Shown here: piece after piece, positions 61,701 to 64,000 of the stretch
Position numbering within the stretch: position 1 is the first letter of the stretch
Layout of the letters: every line of letters begins with the position of its first letter
Assembly (NCBI RefSeq): GCF_002116635.1
Contig: NZ_LQPW01000174.1
Location: forward strand, 1 to 64,000
Origin: Mycobacterium szulgai
Lineage (GTDB): Bacteria > Actinomycetota > Actinomycetes > Mycobacteriales > Mycobacteriaceae
Direction of reading: 5' to 3'
Length of the DNA stretch: 64,000 bases
Translations under genes and position numbers: made by a program
Notes under the pieces: model-generated
Told to the model about the DNA's origin: nothing
Database searches by the model: none
What the model saw: only the letters and a program-made list of their open reading frames with translations

Positions 61701-64000
61701 CATCGACCACGCCCCAGGCATGCAAGGCGGCATCCAAAACCACCGGATGAATGCCGAACCCGCCGGTCAGCACTCCCTGCGGAAGCGCCACCTCAGCGAA
61801 AACCTCACGACCCCTTCGCCACAACGACCGCAATCCCTGGAACGCCGGGCCATAGCCATAGCCCCGTCCGCCCAGCACGTCATAGGCGTCGTCGGCACCC
61901 ACGGCCTGGGCTCCCACCGGCGGCCACACCGATAGGTCCGTGGCAGCCGGCATCGCCGCCGCGCTCAACGTGCCCTGGGCGTGCAGCACCCACACCGAAT
62001 CAGCGCCCATGCCATGGGAATACACCGATACCGCCCGACTGCCCGATTCGGTCGCGGCGCCCACCACCACCTGCATCCGCATCCCACCGGCCGGCGGCAA
62101 CACCAGCGGAGCCAACAACGTCAGCTCCTCGACCACGCCGCAGTCGACCGCATCACCGGCCCGGATGGCCAGCTCCACAAAGCCCGCTCCGGGAAACAGC
62201 ACCACACCGCCCACCGCGTGGTCGGCCAACCACGGCTGGGCAGTCAACGAAAGCTGACCCGTCAACACCACGCCACCGGAATCGGGCCGCTCCAGCACGG
62301 CACCCAATAGCGGATGACTGACACCGGCCAAGCCGAGCCCGGTTGCATCGCCGCTGTCAACACCCAAGGGCCCCAACCAAAATCTGCGCCGGACAAACCC
62401 GTACGTCGGCAACTCCACTTGTCGGACGGCCAGGCCCTCGAACGCCGCGGGCCAGTGCACCGTCGCACCGGCGACATGCGCCTGGCCGGCTGACAGCCAA
62501 AACCGGTCCGGGCCACCGTCGTCTCGACCCAGCGACGGGACGATGATCGGCTCGCCGACACTGGTCTGCGCAGCATCGGCGACGGTTTCTTCGATACCGG
62601 CGATCAGCACCGGGTGCGGGCTGCATTCGATGAACACTTGGTATCCGTCGTCAGAGGCGCTGCGGACGGCCGCTTCGAATTGCACCGTCTGCCGGATGCT
62701 GCGGAACCAGTACTCGGCGTTCAAACCGGCGGTGTCCATGAGTTCGCCGCTGACCGTTGAGAAAAAGGCCGTTGAAGAGCAGCGGGGCATCAGCCCGTCC
62801 AGTGCCCCGATCAGGTCTGCGTGGATCGCGTCCACCTGCGCCGAGTGCGACGCGTAATCGACCTCGATCCTGCGGGCGCGAATGTCGTCGGCTTCGCAGC
62901 GTCGCAGCAGCTCCTCGATGGCGCCCACCTCACCAGCCACCGCGACCGCCGAAACGCCGTTTACCGCAGCGATATTCAGTCGGTCGCCCCAGTGCGCGAG
63001 CAGCTCCTTGACTCTGGGCAGCCCACACGCCAACGAGGCCATGCCGCCGGCGCCGGACAATTGCAGCAACAGCCGGCTGCGCAGCGCCACCACCTTGGCG
63101 GCGTCCTCCAGCGACAACGCGCCGGCCACATAGGCCGCCGCGATCTCCCCCTGCGAATGTCCGATCACCGCGTCGGGAACCACTCCTATGGAGCGCCACA
63201 ATTCGGCCAGCGACACCATGATCGCCCACAGCGCGGGCTGCACCACGTCCACCCGATCCAGCCCAGGCGCGTCCGGCGCGCCACGCAAGACGTCGATCAA
63301 CGACCAGTCCACATACTCACCCAGCGCCTTTTCGCAGCGGTGCAGATGGTCGGCGAATACCGGTGCGGCATCGAGCAATTGGACACCCATGCCCAGCCAC
63401 TGCGCTCCTTGGCCGGGGAAAACGAACGCCGTCTTGCCCACCGATCGCGCACGCCCGGCCACGACGCCCGAACCCGGCTCGCCGGCCGCCAGGGTCGCGA
63501 GCCGCTCCATCAACTCGGAGCGATCGCCACCCACCACCACGGCCCGATGTTCGAACACCGACCGCGTCGAAACCAGCGACCATCCCACATCGAGTGCGCT
63601 CAAGGCTTCATCGGCCGCGACCCACTCCAGCAGTCGCTCCGCCTGGTATGCCAACGCGTGTGCCGACCGCGCCGACAGCAGCCACGGAATCGCGGTGGCG
63701 CTGCGATCGCCCTCAGGCACAGCGGGTTCCACCGCGGGCGCCTGCTCGACGATCACATGCGCATTGGTCCCGCTGATCCCGAACGACGAGATGCCTGCTC
63801 GCCGCGGCCGGCCCGAAACCTCCCAGGCGCGCGACTCGGTCAGCAGCGACACCGCACCGGCGGACCAATCCACGTGCGGCGTAGGCACATCCACGTGCAG
63901 CGTCTTGGGCATCACCCCGTGCCGCATCGCCAACACCAGCTTCATCACCCCGGCCACACCGGCCGCCGCGGAGGTGTGACCCATGTTCGATTTGATCGAA
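58714..64000 (-). CDS. pks7: Highly reducing type I PKS Pks7-like, 5' part beyond window
   Basis: About 1762 codons are visible and the gene runs off the right edge within the KS. In order: the KS end (GISGTNAHVIVEQ); AT (FPGQGAQW, GHSQGE, and YASH, which predicts methylmalonyl-CoA); DH (WLADHAVGGVVLFPG); ER (HAGTGGVGMAAVQLA); KR (TGGTGMAGSAVAAHL; SSMAGIVGTAGQANYAAAN); ACP (LGFDSLTAVEL). It is orthologous to Rv1661 and shares architecture with the downstream Pks8. The differing AT motifs suggest a methyl-branched unit from this module and a plain unit from Pks8. Confidence 0.93.
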   Translation of the reverse strand, partial: SIKSNMGHTSAAAGVAGVMKLVLAMRHGVMPKTLHVDVPTPHVDWSAGAVSLLTESRAWEVSGRPRRAGISSFGISGTNAHVIVEQAPAVEPAVPEGDRSATAIPWLLSARSAHALAYQAERLLEWVAADEALSALDVGWSLVSTRSVFEHRAVVVGGDRSELMERLATLAAGEPGSGVVAGRARSVGKTAFVFPGQGAQWLGMGVQLLDAAPVFADHLHRCEKALGEYVDWSLIDVLRGAPDAPGLDRVDVVQPALWAIMVSLAELWRSIGVVPDAVIGHSQGEIAAAYVAGALSLEDAAKVVALRSRLLLQLSGAGGMASLACGLPRVKELLAHWGDRLNIAAVNGVSAVAVAGEVGAIEELLRRCEADDIRARRIEVDYASHSAQVDAIHADLIGALDGLMPRCSSTAFFSTVSGELMDTAGLNAEYWFRSIRQTVQFEAAVRSASDDGYQVFIECSPHPVLIAGIEETVADAAQTSVGEPIIVPSLGRDDGGPDRFWLSAGQAHVAGATVHWPAAFEGLAVRQVELPTYGFVRRRFWLGPLGVDSGDATGLGLAGVSHPLLGAVLERPDSGGVVLTGQLSLTAQPWLADHAVGGVVLFPGAGFVELAIRAGDAVDCGVVEELTLLAPLVLPPAGGMRMQVVVGAATESGSRAVSVYSHGMGADSVWVLHAQGTLSAAAMPAATDLSVWPPVGAQAVGADDAYDVLGGRGYGYGPAFQGLRSLWRRGREVFAEVALPQGVLTGGFGIHPVVLDAALHAWGVVDGGEQPMLPFSWQGVCLHASGASRVRARLAPLGVGAMSVELADTDGLPVLSARELVVRPVSAQVLSAAVTAAGGGAGSGGGRLLEVGWSSISLPYSGIGDQPLVVRELSARSGGNGAEVLDAVYGGVHAVLAELQSWLAGTEDGMLALVTRGAAALPGEDVTDLVGAAIWGLVRSAQAEHPGRVVLVDSDGSLDVADVVGCDEPALVVRSGVAYAARVAPVGAGSVLELPSGSGGWQLAVGGGGTLEDLVVAPVGRAELAAGQVRVAVAAVGVNFRDVLVALGIYPGGGELGAEGAGVVVEVGPGVDGLLVGDAVMGLLGVVGAEAVVDARLVTAVPAGQSLVEAAGVPVVFLTAFYGLSVLAGVKAGEKVLVHAGTGGVGMAAVQLARHLGLEVFATASRGKWETLRAMGFDDDHISDSRSLDFEEKFSAVTGGRGMDVVLNSLAGEFTDASLRLLTPGGRFIEMGKTDLRDPQVVAERYRGVQYRAFDLIEAGPERIAAMLSEVVRLLAAGALTPLPVRAFDVRCASAAYRFVSQARHVGKVVLTLPDGPGGALLSGAGGELAGGTVVITGGTGMAGSAVAAHLVERYGVANVVLASRSGAQAAGTAQLVARLREAGAEVAVVACDVADREAVAALLAGLDPRYPLKGVFHAAGVLDDATITGLTPAQVDNVLRAKVDGAWHLHELTAKLDLSVFVMFSSMAGIVGTAGQANYAAANAFLDGLATHRRAGGLPALSVAWGLWEQASTMTQHLGERDRARMNRTGLVPISTEAALGLLDTALLADRPVLLAARLDPAALAGASVPPLLSGLVAHPIRRVILDSATAVSTSGLASRLNALSPEQRRRELSELVCSNAATVLGRSSVADINAQRAFQDLGFDSLTAVELRNRLKSATGLTLPPTLIFDYPTPAALSEHLIAQFDTVRPVSEEPDLLARFDEITRELQTLLNRPDWSPDDKAQLNSRLHGILTHLIDDDITDATESQLFAILDEELGS

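Overview
The window comes from a slow-growing Mycobacterium. The evidence is high G+C content, a PE_PGRS gene, and a run of genes in the order and orientation known from M. tuberculosis: recN, nadK, tlyA, Rv1693, Rv1692 and Rv1691 orthologues, then tyrS, mpg, the Rv1687c-Rv1683 block, cyp139, pks11, pks9, pks8/17 and pks7. It is not M. tuberculosis, because several loci are inserted, rearranged, or intact where M. tuberculosis has split genes. The species cannot be named from the sequence alone.

Region 1 (1-21775) is an accessory lipid island. It opens with two plus-strand megasynthase genes resembling polyunsaturated fatty acid (Pfa) synthases: tandem ACPs-KR-DH, then KS-CLF-four hotdog DH domains-DH-acyltransferase. 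Facing them is a four-gene minus-strand operon of a class III cyclase/AAA ATPase, an MFS-cNMP-patatin fusion, a WS/DGAT wax ester/triacylglycerol synthase and a second cNMP-patatin lipase. Three of its four junctions or near-junctions are tight (two 4-bp overlaps, one 60-bp gap). It reads as a module linking cyclic nucleotides to neutral lipid turnover. A flavoprotein gene with a 22-bp inverted repeat in its leader closes the island.

Region 2 (21798-27334) is the conserved minus-strand cluster recN-nadK-tlyA-small ORF-HAD phosphatase-TPR protein.

Region 3 (27368-36468) is inserted between the Rv1691 orthologue and tyrS. It holds a chitin-type lytic polysaccharide monooxygenase, a PE_PGRS gene, a secreted DUF732 protein, and the most notable locus of the window: a RiPP (ribosomally made, modified peptide) cluster. 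The cluster has two paralogous YcaO genes, one TfuA gene and three tiny precursor genes of 26-30 codons that were found by reading the DNA. The three peptides share the leader M-[SA]-H-E-L-L-F-[CTS]-E-x-E-T and differ completely in the C-terminal core. Two of them have a Shine-Dalgarno sequence matching 12 consecutive bases of the 16S rRNA tail. A chain of hairpins separates the first precursor from the first YcaO gene.

Region 4 (36469-44216) is conserved: tyrS, mpg, an ABC transporter with a TetR regulator, a Trm112-like protein and the Rv1683 bifunctional lipase/acyl-CoA synthetase. The M. tuberculosis genes Rv1669-Rv1682 are missing at the following junction.

Region 5 (44217-64000) is a polyketide/lipid locus: a methyltransferase of the Rv2952 type, a full-length ABC-F protein, cyp139, type III PKS pks11, a short pks9 with a KSQ-type domain and a damaged AT, a full-length pks8/17, and pks7 running off the right edge.
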